This document shows positions 8,440 to 17,630 of a stretch of 64,000 nt of DNA, in pieces. The notes under the pieces are model-generated. The model was given only the letters and a program-made list of their open reading frames with translations. It searched no databases and was not told the origin of the DNA. Source of the DNA: CAVVEC01 sp963770485 (GTDB lineage Bacteria > Acidobacteriota > Terriglobia > Terriglobales > Acidobacteriaceae); assembly GCA_963770485.1 (NCBI GenBank), contig CAVYPX010000007.1, positions 18,231-82,230 of the forward strand. Reading direction: 5' to 3'. A program made the position numbers and the translations under genes. Within the stretch, counting starts at the first letter, position 1. The number at the start of each line of letters is the position of its first letter.

Positions 8440-9534
8440 ATGACTCAAGTGTCGATTGCCGTGCCGCCCTGTTCCTACGAAGCCGTCATTGAAAGCGGCT
8501 TGCTGGAGACCGTGGGAGAAAGGTTGGGCAAGCTTTTCAATGGTAAGTGCCTGTTCGTGGTGACGGTGCCGCCGGTGCGCCGCAAGTGGGGCAAGAAACT
8601 GGCAGCGTCGCTCGCCGGCGCAGGATTCACCACCAGGTTCGTGGAGATGGGCGACGGCGAACGCCACAAGAAATTGGTCACCATCGAGCAATTGGCAGAA
8701 AAGTTGACGCGCCTTGGGGCAGATCGAAATGCGGCGATCGTCGCGTTCGGCGGCGGCGTAGTAGGTGACGTCGCCGGACTCCTGGCCTCGCTCTACATGC
8801 GCGGGGTAGACGTGGTGCAGATTCCCACAACTGTACTGGCACAGGTGGATGCTTCGATCGGCGGTAAGACCGGCGTGAATCTGCGCTTCGGCAAGAATTT
8901 GCTGGGCACGTTTCATCAGCCGCGCGCAGTGTTGATCGACCCGGCTGTGCTGTCGACATTGCCGGAGCGCGAATTTCAAGCCGGACTTTATGAGGTTTTG
9001 AAGTGCGGCGTAATCGGAAGGCCGGAGTTGTTTGGACGGCTCGAGAAAGTCCAAGTTAGAGCATTGCGCGGCGATGCGGCGGGATTGGAATGGGTGATCG
9101 CGGAATCGGTGAAGCTGAAGGCTGAAGTGGTCTCCGTTGACGAACGGGAGAGTGGCCTCAGGCGCGTACTGAATTTCGGCCACACCATCGGGCACGCTCT
9201 GGAGGCGGACTCCGGTTACCGCCGCTTTTTGCATGGCGAAGCGGTGGCATGGGGAATGATTGCCGCCGTGCACATCGCCGCTGTCACGGGCCGCATCGAA
9301 ACCAGCGCTGCCCGGCGAATTGTGAGCGCCGTGCTTGGCCTCGGCCCCCTGCCGAACGTGGAGGCGCGCAGCCGGAACATTCTCCGCTTGCTCCAGACCG
9401 ACAAGAAAACGCGAAACGGCGTGGTGCACTTCGTGCTGCCACGGGAGATCGGCAAAGTCGAAATCGTGAACGATGTGCCGGAGAAAGCAATCGTGGAGGC
9501 GGTGGACGAGTTGCGAAGATTGTCAAAAGCGTGA
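8440..9534 (+). CDS. aroB: 3-dehydroquinate synthase
   Basis: Cyclises DAHP to 3-dehydroquinate in the shikimate pathway, using NAD and a divalent metal. The diagnostic blocks are present: GDGERHKKL, AFGGGVVGDVAGLLASLYMRG (NAD-binding glycines), PTTVLAQVDASIGGKTGVN, LLGTFHQP and the metal ligands in NFGHTIGHALE and FLHGEAVAWGM. 364 aa, normal length. Start ATG at 8440. It begins the plus-strand block; the downstream methyltransferase lies beyond a repeat-bearing spacer, so co-transcription is possible but not shown. Confidence 0.96.
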   Translation: MTQVSIAVPPCSYEAVIESGLLETVGERLGKLFNGKCLFVVTVPPVRRKWGKKLAASLAGAGFTTRFVEMGDGERHKKLVTIEQLAEKLTRLGADRNAAIVAFGGGVVGDVAGLLASLYMRGVDVVQIPTTVLAQVDASIGGKTGVNLRFGKNLLGTFHQPRAVLIDPAVLSTLPEREFQAGLYEVLKCGVIGRPELFGRLEKVQVRALRGDAAGLEWVIAESVKLKAEVVSVDERESGLRRVLNFGHTIGHALEADSGYRRFLHGEAVAWGMIAAVHIAAVTGRIETSAARRIVSAVLGLGPLPNVEARSRNILRLLQTDKKTRNGVVHFVLPREIGKVEIVNDVPEKAIVEAVDELRRLSKA

Positions 9535-9540
9535 AAATGG

Positions 9541-9672
9541 TTTTTCACCACAGAGACACAGAGAAGAATTCAGTTGCCAGCTTCTTGATTACTGATCTGA
9601 GGAAGCCCGTGTTTGAAATCGGTAATTGAATCAGTGAAAATCCTTGGATCCTCCGTGCCCTCTGTGGCTAAT
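9541..9672. repeat. Degenerate 'CCACAGAGACACAGAG' inverted repeat pair
   Basis: TTCACCACAGAGACACAGAG (9544-9563) and CTCCGTGCCCTCTGTGGCTA (9651-9670) are imperfect inverse copies of a purine-rich repeat with ~9-nt periodicity. The same motif type occurs at 5521-5570, 6577-6592, 20911-21023 and 54550-54585. The right copy extends over the 5' end of the longest methyltransferase frame, which argues that translation begins downstream of it. Confidence 0.45.
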
Positions 9673-9681
9673 TGGGTCCAA

Positions 9682-10434
9682 TTGAGCGATCCACCCAAAG
9701 CGACGATAGTGGGCGCTGCCCCTCAGGGTGCCGGCGGTCCTCAGGCAGCGGCACGGGCCGTCCGGGAGATGTTTACCTCGATTGCGCCACGCTACGACCT
9801 GTTGAACCACCTACTCTCCTTCAACGTGGACCGGTTGTGGTGGCGGACGACGGCGCGCAGTTTCATCTCGATTCTGGCGCGCCCAGACGCCCGTGTGCTC
9901 GACCTGTGTTGTGGTACGGGCGACATGGCTTTCGCCTTACGGCGGGCAGGGAAGTCGTCAGCGCAAATCGTTGGGGCTGACTTTTCTCATGCCATGCTGC
10001 AGCGGGCGGGCGAGAAATCGGCGGGCACGCCGTTGCGTTGGGTCGAGGCCGATGCGCTCCGCCTTCCCTTCGCGGACCGTCAATTCGATCTGATTACGGC
10101 AGCATTTGGCTTCCGGAATCTGGCCGATTACGACGCCGGCCTGCGCGAGATCGTGCGCCTGTTACGTCCCGGAGGCGCATGCGGAATCTTGGATTTTGGC
10201 GAACCTCGCGGCCTCATCGGAAAGTTCTATCGCATTTATTTCAAACACGTGCTCCCCAAAGTTGGAACCCTGATCTCTGGTGTGCGGGGACCATACGCTT
10301 ACCTTCCTGCCTCGGTCGAGCGCTTTCCCCAGCCCCAGGAAATGCTCCAACGCATGCAGCAGGCCGGTTTCCGCGAAGCTACATGGACTCCCTATACGTT
10401 CGGCATTGCGGGACTGTATCGCGGGAAGACGTAA
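9682..10434 (+). CDS. ubiE: Demethylmenaquinone/ubiquinone methyltransferase (UbiE/MenG)
   Basis: A SAM-dependent C-methyltransferase that acts on demethylmenaquinone (or the ubiquinone precursor). Class I SAM fold with REMFTSIAPRYDLLNHLLSF (family signature), LDLCCGTGDMAFAL (SAM motif I), GADFSHAMLQRA, DALRLPFADRQFD and AAFGFRNLADY, ending YRGKT. A quinone-type respiratory chain using menaquinone would fit the inferred lineage. The frame is open to 9613, but residues before 9682 are encoded by a repeat, so I chose TTG at 9682 (MSDPPKATIVGAAP); the start remains uncertain. Family assignment is secure. Confidence 0.88.
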   Translation: MSDPPKATIVGAAPQGAGGPQAAARAVREMFTSIAPRYDLLNHLLSFNVDRLWWRTTARSFISILARPDARVLDLCCGTGDMAFALRRAGKSSAQIVGADFSHAMLQRAGEKSAGTPLRWVEADALRLPFADRQFDLITAAFGFRNLADYDAGLREIVRLLRPGGACGILDFGEPRGLIGKFYRIYFKHVLPKVGTLISGVRGPYAYLPASVERFPQPQEMLQRMQQAGFREATWTPYTFGIAGLYRGKT

Positions 10435-10495
10435 TATGCTGGCTAAGAATCGCGTAGGGACAAAAGGAGGGTTACGCGACCAGTTCTGCTACCGA

Positions 10496-12367
10496 TCAAT
10501 ACCCCTTCGGCAACCAGACTTCGGAGTTGCGGCTCTCCCTACTGCTGACCACGTGGGGCGTGATCACGACCAGCAGTTCATCGCTTTCGTCGGTCTTGCC
10601 ATTGTTCACCATGACTTTATTCAATCCCGGAATTGCTCCGAGTCCCGGAATTCCCGTCAGGCTGAGCTGTTCGTTCCGGCTCATCGCACCGGCCACCACC
10701 GCCGGCTCTCCGTCCACTAAGGTAATGCTGCCTTTGTATTCGCGATTGTTGATGACTGGCACGCCATTGACACTCTGGCCCGCCAGAGTGCGCAATTGCA
10801 TCTCCAGATCCAAGCTCACATCGAGGTTCGGATGCACCAGCGGCTTGGCTTTTATGCTTAGTCCAAGATCCTCATAGGTAAAGGATGGGAACGGCGCCTG
10901 GAAAGAGCCATTCTGCAATACCTGGGAAATAGCAGCGGTGTTAAAAACTGGCGCGAAGCTGGCGTTGACAACGGGATATCGGGAACCGATGCGGAAAGTG
11001 GCCTGGTTACCTTGTGCGGCCCGCAGGCTGGCATGATCCAAACTTCGTACCCAGCTCTCATCCAACGACATCCCCCCGCTCAGGGTTCCTGGTTGGATCG
11101 CCATCAGAGTCAGTCCGCCACCAAATGTGGCTACAGGCTGGCTGAAAATCTGGCCGAGGGGCGAATTCTGCTGGGCCAGTTGGGCCAGGAGGCCGGAGAT
11201 GCCTTGCGAATTAGGCTGGTTGATTCCCCCGCCGGAGATGAGTTGATTGATCAGGCTTTGAATATTCTGTCCACCCAGCCCCGACAACAGTCCCTCCACC
11301 GCGATGACGGGAACGTTGAACACGGTGAACTGGTTTGGAATGTGCACTCCCATATTCCGGGTCAACTGGTGATCAATCTGGTATACGTTCACATCCAGCA
11401 TGACTTGCGGACGGAATGCCTCCAGATTCTCGAAGAGTTTGGTAACGGCATCCAGCACGGCCACCGGGGCGCGCACTGCGAGTCTTCCGCTCCCGTGTTC
11501 GATGCCGATGAATCGGACCTCGAAGATAATGCGGAGCAAGGCCGTCAACTCATTCAGCTCGTCCGGTGTAGTGGTTCCGGGCACGTCAAAAGTGCGCAAC
11601 GCCATACGGTCGAACAGGCGATGATTCTCTGACGAGTTCCGCGCCAGCCAGATCTGGGTTTCGGCCAAGGGAGTCCAGAACGTGCCGGTCACGCCACAGG
11701 CCGATTGCATCGCGGTGTAAAAATCCACCCCGTCGAGATCGAAATGCACCCGGCGAGTTTGCACGGAGTCATCGAACTCAGCGGTTAGGCCGAATGCCTC
11801 CGCGACCTGCGTGAGCAGCGCACGTCCATCGCCCCGAAAATGGAAATCGTGGAGTGCCTGGCTGGGAACGACCCGCAACACGCCGGCATCTTCCACCACG
11901 AAAAGAGCGGCCGGTTTCGGTGCCCATTCCGCCAGGGAATCCCGCAAACGCTGCTCCGCGAATTCGTTTTTCGGATCAAGGTTCAAAGCGCTGCGGAACT
12001 CAGCTTGCGCTTCCACTTGCTTCTGGTTCAGCAGATCGGCGTTTCCCCGCTGCAGGTGATCGAAGATCAGTTGCTCTCGAACCATGGCCAGCGCGGTTAC
12101 GTAGTCAACGTTCTGTGGTGAAAGACGAGCTGCCGCGTCAAACTCCTGGAAGGCCTGTGCGAAGCGTTTCTCTTTCTGCAATTTCATCGCTCGAGAGAAA
12201 TCAGCCCTGGCTCTTTTGAGATCCGCTTTCGAGGGGTTGCATGCGGGATCGGTCGGGGACACCTGTGCGCAAGACAGGAGCACCAGATCCCGCGGCGAGT
12301 TTGCGGCGAGAGCCGTTGCAGGCCACAGAGCTACGGCCAGAATAAGCCATCTCGAACGCATGCGCAT
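10496..12367 (-). CDS. Secretin-family outer-membrane protein with TPR-like N-terminus
   Basis: A GspD/PilQ-type secretin, the outer-membrane pore of type II secretion or type IV pilus systems. A signal peptide (MRMRSRWLILAVALWPATALA) is followed by helical TPR-like repeats (about residues 45-135), an N-domain (ALFVVEDAGVLRVVPSQAL...), a second N-domain with RPQVMLDVNVYQIDHQLTRNMGV, and a C-terminal secretin barrel with SFTYEDLGLSIKAKPLVH, VINNREYKGSITLVDGEPAVVAG and ELLVVITPHVV. A Gln/Asn/Gly-rich low-complexity stretch (about residues 365-410) interrupts the middle. No other secretion or pilus genes are adjacent, so it is an orphan secretin here. The start at 12367 is picked because the signal peptide begins there; frame extension to 12415 is possible. 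Confidence 0.85.
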   Translation of the reverse strand: MRMRSRWLILAVALWPATALAANSPRDLVLLSCAQVSPTDPACNPSKADLKRARADFSRAMKLQKEKRFAQAFQEFDAAARLSPQNVDYVTALAMVREQLIFDHLQRGNADLLNQKQVEAQAEFRSALNLDPKNEFAEQRLRDSLAEWAPKPAALFVVEDAGVLRVVPSQALHDFHFRGDGRALLTQVAEAFGLTAEFDDSVQTRRVHFDLDGVDFYTAMQSACGVTGTFWTPLAETQIWLARNSSENHRLFDRMALRTFDVPGTTTPDELNELTALLRIIFEVRFIGIEHGSGRLAVRAPVAVLDAVTKLFENLEAFRPQVMLDVNVYQIDHQLTRNMGVHIPNQFTVFNVPVIAVEGLLSGLGGQNIQSLINQLISGGGINQPNSQGISGLLAQLAQQNSPLGQIFSQPVATFGGGLTLMAIQPGTLSGGMSLDESWVRSLDHASLRAAQGNQATFRIGSRYPVVNASFAPVFNTAAISQVLQNGSFQAPFPSFTYEDLGLSIKAKPLVHPNLDVSLDLEMQLRTLAGQSVNGVPVINNREYKGSITLVDGEPAVVAGAMSRNEQLSLTGIPGLGAIPGLNKVMVNNGKTDESDELLVVITPHVVSSRESRNSEVWLPKGY

Positions 12368-12579
12368 TCTCCGATTGTAACCGGGAATCAGAGGGGCTCG
12401 AACCATTTCCGGCAAGGTACTGTACCTTTGGTTTCGCCTTTAGAACGCTCCCAAGACCCTATCTTGCCGAGAAAAAAGCCGTCTCCGAGCGCGATCTCCT
12501 GCCTTGGCCTGCTTGTGAGAAGACCCAGGAACCACGCATTAGGCACGCCCGGTCTAGCGCTTTTGGCCAGAACGCCCGG

Positions 12580-12608
12580 TTGGAAAGTTCATGATTTTCG
12601 GGTATAAG
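12580..12608 (+). promoter_or_regulatory. Predicted sigma-70-type promoter of citrate synthase
   Basis: TTGGAA (12580-12585) and TATAAG (12603-12608) are separated by exactly 17 bp, 78 bp before the gltA start. The remaining 318-bp gap between the secretin and gltA (12368-12685) shows no gene or strong hairpin. Confidence 0.6.
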
Positions 12609-12685
12609 AGTTAGTTGCGACGCACGCGCGAGTTATTCCTTTCCGTGCCGCCACAACAAAGAGTCTAGGGATCGAGCGAGGTACC

Positions 12686-13828
12686 ATGTCCGGATTGTCG
12701 ACTACACATGCCCCTAAGGGGCTGGAGGGAGTGGTCGCCACTACTTCCAGTATTTGTTATATCGATGGGGAACAGGGAGTTTTAGCCTATCGTGGCATTG
12801 ACATCCACGAACTGGCCGACAATTCCACATTCGAGGAGACTTGCCATCTGCTGTGGTACGGCAAGCTGCCGTCACGGGAAGAACTGAGGGAACTGCGCGA
12901 TCGATTCGCCGAAGAACGTAAGCTGGACGCCTCCATTCTCCACCGCTTGCACCTCGTGCCCAAGCACGCATTGCCCATGGATGTGCTCCGCACCATGGTT
13001 TCCACGCTCTCCTTCTTTGATCCGGAAGAGAAGAGCAACGACCGTCAAGCCAACGTGCACAAGGCGATCCGCCTGACCTCGCAGATTGCCATGATCGTGG
13101 CGGCCTATGACCGCATTCGGAAAGGGAAGCCGATTGTCGAACCGGATCGGTCCTTGTCTCATGCGGCCAATTTCTTGCTCATGCTGAACGGTACCTATCC
13201 CTCGTCGACAGCCGAGCGGGCGCTGGATATCGCGCTGATTCTGCATGCCGATCACGAGCTGAACGCGTCCACATTTGCCGCGCGCATCACCGCCGCCACG
13301 CTCTCCGATATGCACTCCGCCGTGACCTCGGCGATCGGTACGCTGAAAGGCCCGCTGCACGGCGGCGCCAACGAGGCTGTGTTTCGCATCCTGGAGGCAA
13401 TCGATAGTTCGGGCGCCGACCCGGTGGAGTACATCAAGGGAATGCTGGCGCAAAAGAGGAAGATCCCCGGCTTCGGACATCGCGTCTATCACACCGAAGA
13501 TCCGCGCGCCACTCACCTCCGTCAGATGTCTCGGGATCTCGGCACTTCAAGCGGGCAGACGAAGTGGTTCGAATTTTCCCGGGCCATCGAAGAGTTCATC
13601 ATGGCCGACAAGAAACTCAACGCCAACGTCGATTTCTATTCGGCCTCGACCTACCACACACTGGGGATCGATGTGGACTTGTTCACGCCCGTGTTTGCCG
13701 TATCGCGAATCAGCGGCTGGACCGCTCACGTGATCGAGCAACTGGATGACAATCGCCTGATCCGCCCGCGCGCGGATTACATCGGCCCACCCTATCCGCA
13801 GCACTACGTACCGGTAGACAAGCGGTAA
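12686..13828 (+). CDS. gltA: Citrate synthase
   Basis: Condenses acetyl-CoA with oxaloacetate at the entry of the TCA cycle. The three catalytic residues are visible: His in LHADHELNASTF, His in GFGHRVYHTEDPR, and Asp in NANVDFYSASTYH; GPLHGGANEAV is the family signature. At 380 aa it belongs to the short, dimeric (Gram-positive/archaeal type) class and is not the longer allosteric hexamer. It has its own predicted promoter (12580-12608). A 22-bp gap separates it from a small HicB-like gene that may be read from the same transcript. Confidence 0.96.
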   Translation: MSGLSTTHAPKGLEGVVATTSSICYIDGEQGVLAYRGIDIHELADNSTFEETCHLLWYGKLPSREELRELRDRFAEERKLDASILHRLHLVPKHALPMDVLRTMVSTLSFFDPEEKSNDRQANVHKAIRLTSQIAMIVAAYDRIRKGKPIVEPDRSLSHAANFLLMLNGTYPSSTAERALDIALILHADHELNASTFAARITAATLSDMHSAVTSAIGTLKGPLHGGANEAVFRILEAIDSSGADPVEYIKGMLAQKRKIPGFGHRVYHTEDPRATHLRQMSRDLGTSSGQTKWFEFSRAIEEFIMADKKLNANVDFYSASTYHTLGIDVDLFTPVFAVSRISGWTAHVIEQLDDNRLIRPRADYIGPPYPQHYVPVDKR

Positions 13829-13850
13829 GCGGCGCCCGTCCCTGATTGCG

Positions 13851-14060
13851 ATGAAATACGTTGTCGTTTACGAAAAATCCGCTACCGGTTGGGGCGCTTA
13901 CGTGCCCGATTTGCCCGGTGTAATCACGACTGGCCGAACCAAAGAAGAAACCCAACAGCTAATTCGAGAAGCTATCGAATTCCATTTAGACGGGCTGCGC
14001 GAGGACAATCTTCCGATTCCTGAGCCGAGCGCATCAGCAGAAGTTGTCACGGTTGCGTAA
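13851..14060 (+). CDS. HicB-family (antitoxin-like) protein, no HicA partner
   Basis: A 69-residue protein of the HicB/UPF0150 type: MKYVVVYEKSATGWGAYVPDLPGVITTGRTKEE has the partially degraded RNase-H-like HicB fold, and an IREAIEFHLDGL helix follows. Classical HicB antitoxins are paired with a HicA toxin and often carry a DNA-binding tail; here there is neither a neighbouring HicA nor a C-terminal HTH/RHH domain. It is therefore an orphan HicB-like protein of unknown role, located between citrate synthase and cysteine desulfurase. Confidence 0.78.
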   Translation: MKYVVVYEKSATGWGAYVPDLPGVITTGRTKEETQQLIREAIEFHLDGLREDNLPIPEPSASAEVVTVA

Positions 14061-14125
14061 GTCTCAAGCGATCGACAATCGCCCCAGTTGGGCGCCTTCC
14101 GGCGCAAGCGTAAAATAACAGTACC

Positions 14126-15286
14126 ATGCGCCGGGTTTACTTCGACAATAACGCCACCACACCTGTGCTGCCCGAGGTTCTCGAGGCCATGCGGCCCTAC
14201 TTCCTGGAGCACTTCGGCAACGCGTCCTCCATCCATCATCATGGGCAGGAGACGCGGGCGGCGGTAGAGCGCGCGCGCGAATCGGTCGCGGCGCTGCTTG
14301 CATGCCGGCCGTCCGAGGTGGTCTTCACCAGCGGCGGCACCGAAGGCGACAATCTGGCGATCTTTGGATTAGCACGCGAGGGCGACCACGTTATCAGTTC
14401 GACGATCGAACATCACGCAGTGCTGAATTCGTGCAAGCATCTGGAATCGCTGGGATGCGAGGTTACGCGCGTTCCCGTGGACGGCCGAGGGTTAGTTGAT
14501 CCCAATGATGTCCGCCGCGCTCTGCGTCCTAAAACGAAGCTGATCTCCATCATGATGGCGAATAACGAGACCGGAGTCCTGCAGCCGGTAGAGGAGATCG
14601 GCAAGATCGCCGCCGAGGCCGATGTGTATTTCCACACCGACGCGGTGCAGGCTGCAGGGAAAGTTCCGATCGATGTCAATCGGATCGGATGCGACCTGCT
14701 TTCCATCTCCGGGCACAAAATGCACGCGCCCCAGGGAGTCGGTGCACTGTATGTGCGTAAGGGAACCATTCTTCAGCCCATGCTCCATGGCGGAAGTCAC
14801 GAGCGCTCGCGGCGCGCCGGCACAGAGAATGTCCCCGGAATTGTCGGTCTGGGCAAGGCGGCAGAGATAGCGAGAGCAGCCTTGGATCGTGGTGATCTAG
14901 CGAGGATGGCCGCAATGCGCGATCGCCTCCAGGAGCGAATCCTCGGCGAGGTGGAAGCTACCGGCGTAAATGGCGCAGGAGCGCCTCGCGTCGCAAATAC
15001 TACCAACATTTATTTCGATTACGTCGAAGGGGAAGCGCTGGTGATTGCGCTCGACCTGAAGGGGTTGGCTGTTTCCACAGGCGCAGCATGTTCTTCCGGC
15101 GCAATCGAGCCTTCACACGTGCTTACCGCGATGGGATTGCCGCCCGAGCGCGCCCGCGCCAGCCTCCGCTTCAGCCTGGGCAAACAGAACACCCCGGACG
15201 AAGTGGAATTCGCCCTTGGCTTGATCCCGCAAACTGTGGTGCGGCTGCGGGAACTGTCGCCTCTGTACAACAAAGTTCATGCCTAA
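14126..15286 (+). CDS. nifS: Cysteine desulfurase (NifS/IscS family)
   Basis: A PLP enzyme that takes sulfur from cysteine for Fe-S clusters and thiolated tRNA. MRRVYFDNNATTPVLPEV at the N-terminus, FTSGGTEGDNLAI, the PLP histidine region STIEHHAVL, HTDAVQAAGK, the Schiff-base lysine in SISGHKMHAPQG and the catalytic cysteine loop STGAACSSG (about residue 318) are all present. 386 aa. No iscU/suf genes are adjacent; mnmA lies 400 bp downstream, which suggests it may supply sulfur for 2-thiouridine synthesis. The last bases overlap a doubtful small zinc-ribbon-like frame. Confidence 0.95.
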   Translation: MRRVYFDNNATTPVLPEVLEAMRPYFLEHFGNASSIHHHGQETRAAVERARESVAALLACRPSEVVFTSGGTEGDNLAIFGLAREGDHVISSTIEHHAVLNSCKHLESLGCEVTRVPVDGRGLVDPNDVRRALRPKTKLISIMMANNETGVLQPVEEIGKIAAEADVYFHTDAVQAAGKVPIDVNRIGCDLLSISGHKMHAPQGVGALYVRKGTILQPMLHGGSHERSRRAGTENVPGIVGLGKAAEIARAALDRGDLARMAAMRDRLQERILGEVEATGVNGAGAPRVANTTNIYFDYVEGEALVIALDLKGLAVSTGAACSSGAIEPSHVLTAMGLPPERARASLRFSLGKQNTPDEVEFALGLIPQTVVRLRELSPLYNKVHA

Positions 15287-15605
15287 CTCCTCGAACGCTC
15301 AAAGCAAGCTCCGAGCGATCCGCGAGAAGGTGCGGAAAAGAGGACAAATTTGCCTTCGCTGCCCAAGTTGCCGTCATTACCTGGTTGGAATCATCTCTCC
15401 GCGTGGTGAGTACAAGTTCAAGACCGGTGAACGCGCTTATCTGTACTGTTCGTGGCCGGATTGCGCTCCCTACGGCCACCGCGTTCGGATGCGAGACGCT
15501 GTGCGTGGTCAAGGTCCGCGGGATGGGAGTACATGCTGTAATCGATTAAGCGGGAAACAGAGACCACGGCGAAAGCCGGCAGATCACGCCAAAACGCATT
15601 TATAA
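15279..15605 (+). CDS. Possible small Cys-rich protein (doubtful)
   Basis: A 108-codon frame that starts at an ATG overlapping the nifS stop by 8 nt and has four cysteines arranged CLRCPSC...YCSWPDC, which resembles a small zinc ribbon. No family was recognised, the second half looks like random translation of intergenic sequence, and other frames through the same stretch are also open. If it is not a gene, 15287-15684 is a 398-bp spacer whose right end carries short TGCTGA(C/G)TGCTGA-type repeats. Confidence 0.3.
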   Translation: MPNSSNAQSKLRAIREKVRKRGQICLRCPSCRHYLVGIISPRGEYKFKTGERAYLYCSWPDCAPYGHRVRMRDAVRGQGPRDGSTCCNRLSGKQRPRRKPADHAKTHL

Positions 15606-15684
15606 TTAGGCGAGCCCAATGTGTGTCGACGCCGCATTTGGGCCGTTCTTCGGTTAGGCCTGAATGCTGACTGCTGAGTGCTGA

Positions 15685-16794
15685 ATGCTGCCTTCAACCA
15701 TCGCCGTCGCCATGTCGGGTGGAGTGGATTCCTCGACCGTTGCGGCCATGCTGCGCGCCGAGGGGCACAGCGTCATCGGGTTGACCATGCAGCTCTGGAA
15801 TCAGCGCCGCCTGGCAGGGCATCCGGGCATGCCCGAGGCCGTGCAGGGCCGCTGCTGCTCTCTGGATGATGTTTACGATGCCCGCCGGGTCGCGGAAACG
15901 CTTGGCATCCCCTACTACGTGGTAAATCACGAAGAGCACTTTGAGCGCGCAGTCGTCCGCCCCTTCGTTGAGGAGTATCTATCGGGACGCACCCCGATCC
16001 CGTGCAGCTTGTGCAACAACCATTTGAAGTTTGATCAATTGCTGATCGTGGCCCAGCAGATCGGCGCCGATGCGCTCGCGACCGGCCACTACGCGCGCGT
16101 GGAGTTCGATGAGCGGCGCAGTCGCTGGCTGCTCAAGCGGCCTGCTGATCTCGCGAAGGATCAGACTTACTTCCTCTTCGGCCTGACGCAGGAACAGCTC
16201 AGCCGAACCTTGTTTCCGCTGGGAGAGATGACCAAGCCACAGGTGCGGGAGCTGGCGCGTCAACATGGGCTGGCACTCGCGGAGAAGCCGGATTCGCAGG
16301 AAATATGCTTCGTCCCCGGCGGCGATTACAAGAATTTTCTCGATGCCTACCTGGCGGAACAAGGTGAGTCGCTGCCCGACACTGCCGGTGAGCTGGTCAC
16401 CACGGACGGGCAGGTAATCGGCGAGCACAGCGGCATTCACAATTTCACTGTCGGCCAGCGCAAGGGCTTGGGCGTAGCCACGGGCTCGCCGCTCTACGTC
16501 ATTCAGATCAAGGGCGACAAGGGGCAAGTCGTAGTCGGCAATCAGGACGAACTCTACTCGCGAACGTTGCGCGCACGCCAGGTGAACCTCATCGCGGTTG
16601 AGCGCCTGGATGAACCGCTGCGGGTGCGGGTGAAGATCCGCCATCGCCACGAGGGAGCCCCTGCCGTGATCGAGAAGTCAGTCGCCGGTGAAGTGCTGGT
16701 GACTTTCGACCAGCCGCAACGCGCTATCACGCCCGGTCAGGCTGCCGTGTTCTACGACGGCGATGTCGTGGTGGGCGGCGGCTGGATCGCGTAG
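15685..16794 (+). CDS. mnmA: tRNA-specific 2-thiouridylase MnmA
   Basis: Adenylates and thiolates U34 of tRNA-Lys/Glu/Gln. The PP-loop AVAMSGGVDSSTVAAML opens the protein, with GRCCSLDDVYDARRVAE, the first catalytic cysteine in TPIPCSLCNNHLKF, the KDQTYFLFGL motif, the second catalytic cysteine in DSQEICFVPGGDYKNFL and a C-terminal beta-barrel with HNFTVGQRKGLG. 369 aa, normal. The ATG at 15685 directly precedes the PP-loop and is well supported. It is probably functionally tied to the upstream cysteine desulfurase. Confidence 0.96.
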   Translation: MLPSTIAVAMSGGVDSSTVAAMLRAEGHSVIGLTMQLWNQRRLAGHPGMPEAVQGRCCSLDDVYDARRVAETLGIPYYVVNHEEHFERAVVRPFVEEYLSGRTPIPCSLCNNHLKFDQLLIVAQQIGADALATGHYARVEFDERRSRWLLKRPADLAKDQTYFLFGLTQEQLSRTLFPLGEMTKPQVRELARQHGLALAEKPDSQEICFVPGGDYKNFLDAYLAEQGESLPDTAGELVTTDGQVIGEHSGIHNFTVGQRKGLGVATGSPLYVIQIKGDKGQVVVGNQDELYSRTLRARQVNLIAVERLDEPLRVRVKIRHRHEGAPAVIEKSVAGEVLVTFDQPQRAITPGQAAVFYDGDVVVGGGWIA

Positions 16795-16877
16795 AAGTTA
16801 GTTCTGCATTTTGCCACATCCCACTCGTGTGTTTCCTGGGCAAATTCATTTAACATCACTCAATCTTGGACGACGGA

Positions 16878-17630
16878 ATGCAAACCGGAGGCGGGGGCGA
16901 CCGCTTTCCGCCAACGCAGTGGTCGGCGATCGTGGCCGCCCGAAGCGCGGATGGAGCCCAGCGCGAGCGCGCGCTGGAGACGCTGCTGTCTGCGTACTGG
17001 AAACCCGTGTTCAAGTACATCCGGCTGCGATGGAACCGGGAGTTTGAGGATGCCCAGGACCTGACCCAGGGATTCTTTGCGGGGCTGCTCGAGCGCGATC
17101 TGCTCGCGAAATATGATCCGGAGAAGAGCCGTCTGCGTACGTTTCTGCGGATGTGCGTGGACAGCTACGTGATGAACGAAGAAAAGGCGGCCCGGCGGCG
17201 GAAACGTGGAGGAAACGCTCCGCACATGGCGCTGGATTTCGACGCCGCTGAGAGCGAAGTGACGGCGGGTGCAGTGGATCCAGCAAAGCTCGCGTCGCCC
17301 GAATCGCTGGAGCTGTTTTTTGAGAAGGAGTGGGTGCGCAGCCTGTTTGGCCTGGCGGTAGAAGACTTGCGCAAATTTTGTGACGTGCAAGGAAAGGAAA
17401 AGGCCTACCGGCTTTTTGAGAAGTACGACCTGGAAGAAGGAAGCGCGTCAACCGGCTACGCGGAACTCGCGGAGGAATTCGGCATCGCGGCTACCGATGT
17501 GACCAACGCGCTGGCCTGGACGCGCCGCGAGTTCCGGCGGATCGCGCTCGGACGTCTGCACGAGATGTGCAGCGACGAAGAAGAGTTCCGCCGGGAGGCA
17601 CGGGCTCTGTTTGGTTGGGAGGCGCGATGA
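16878..17630 (+). CDS. RNA polymerase sigma factor, ECF-like, kinase-linked type
   Basis: A ~250-residue sigma-70-family protein. The N-terminal half resembles region 2 (ALETLLSAYWKPVFKYIRLRWNREFEDAQDLTQGFFAGLLE, with the DAxDLxQ motif, then SRLRTFLRMCVDSYVMNEEKAARRRKRG), and the C-terminal half a region-4-like helix-turn-helix (YAELAEEFGIAATDVTNALAWTRREFRRIAL). Sigma factors of this shape encoded beside Ser/Thr kinases are common in Acidobacteria and Planctomycetes. Its stop overlaps the kinase start (ATGA), so the two are coupled. The start is set at ATG 16878 with GACGG upstream; the target genes are unknown. Confidence 0.85.
   Translation: MQTGGGGDRFPPTQWSAIVAARSADGAQRERALETLLSAYWKPVFKYIRLRWNREFEDAQDLTQGFFAGLLERDLLAKYDPEKSRLRTFLRMCVDSYVMNEEKAARRRKRGGNAPHMALDFDAAESEVTAGAVDPAKLASPESLELFFEKEWVRSLFGLAVEDLRKFCDVQGKEKAYRLFEKYDLEEGSASTGYAELAEEFGIAATDVTNALAWTRREFRRIALGRLHEMCSDEEEFRREARALFGWEAR

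Noticed and set aside
13851..14060. Complete HicAB toxin-antitoxin system
   Set aside because: Only a HicB-like protein is present; neither flank encodes a HicA double-stranded-RNA-binding-fold toxin.
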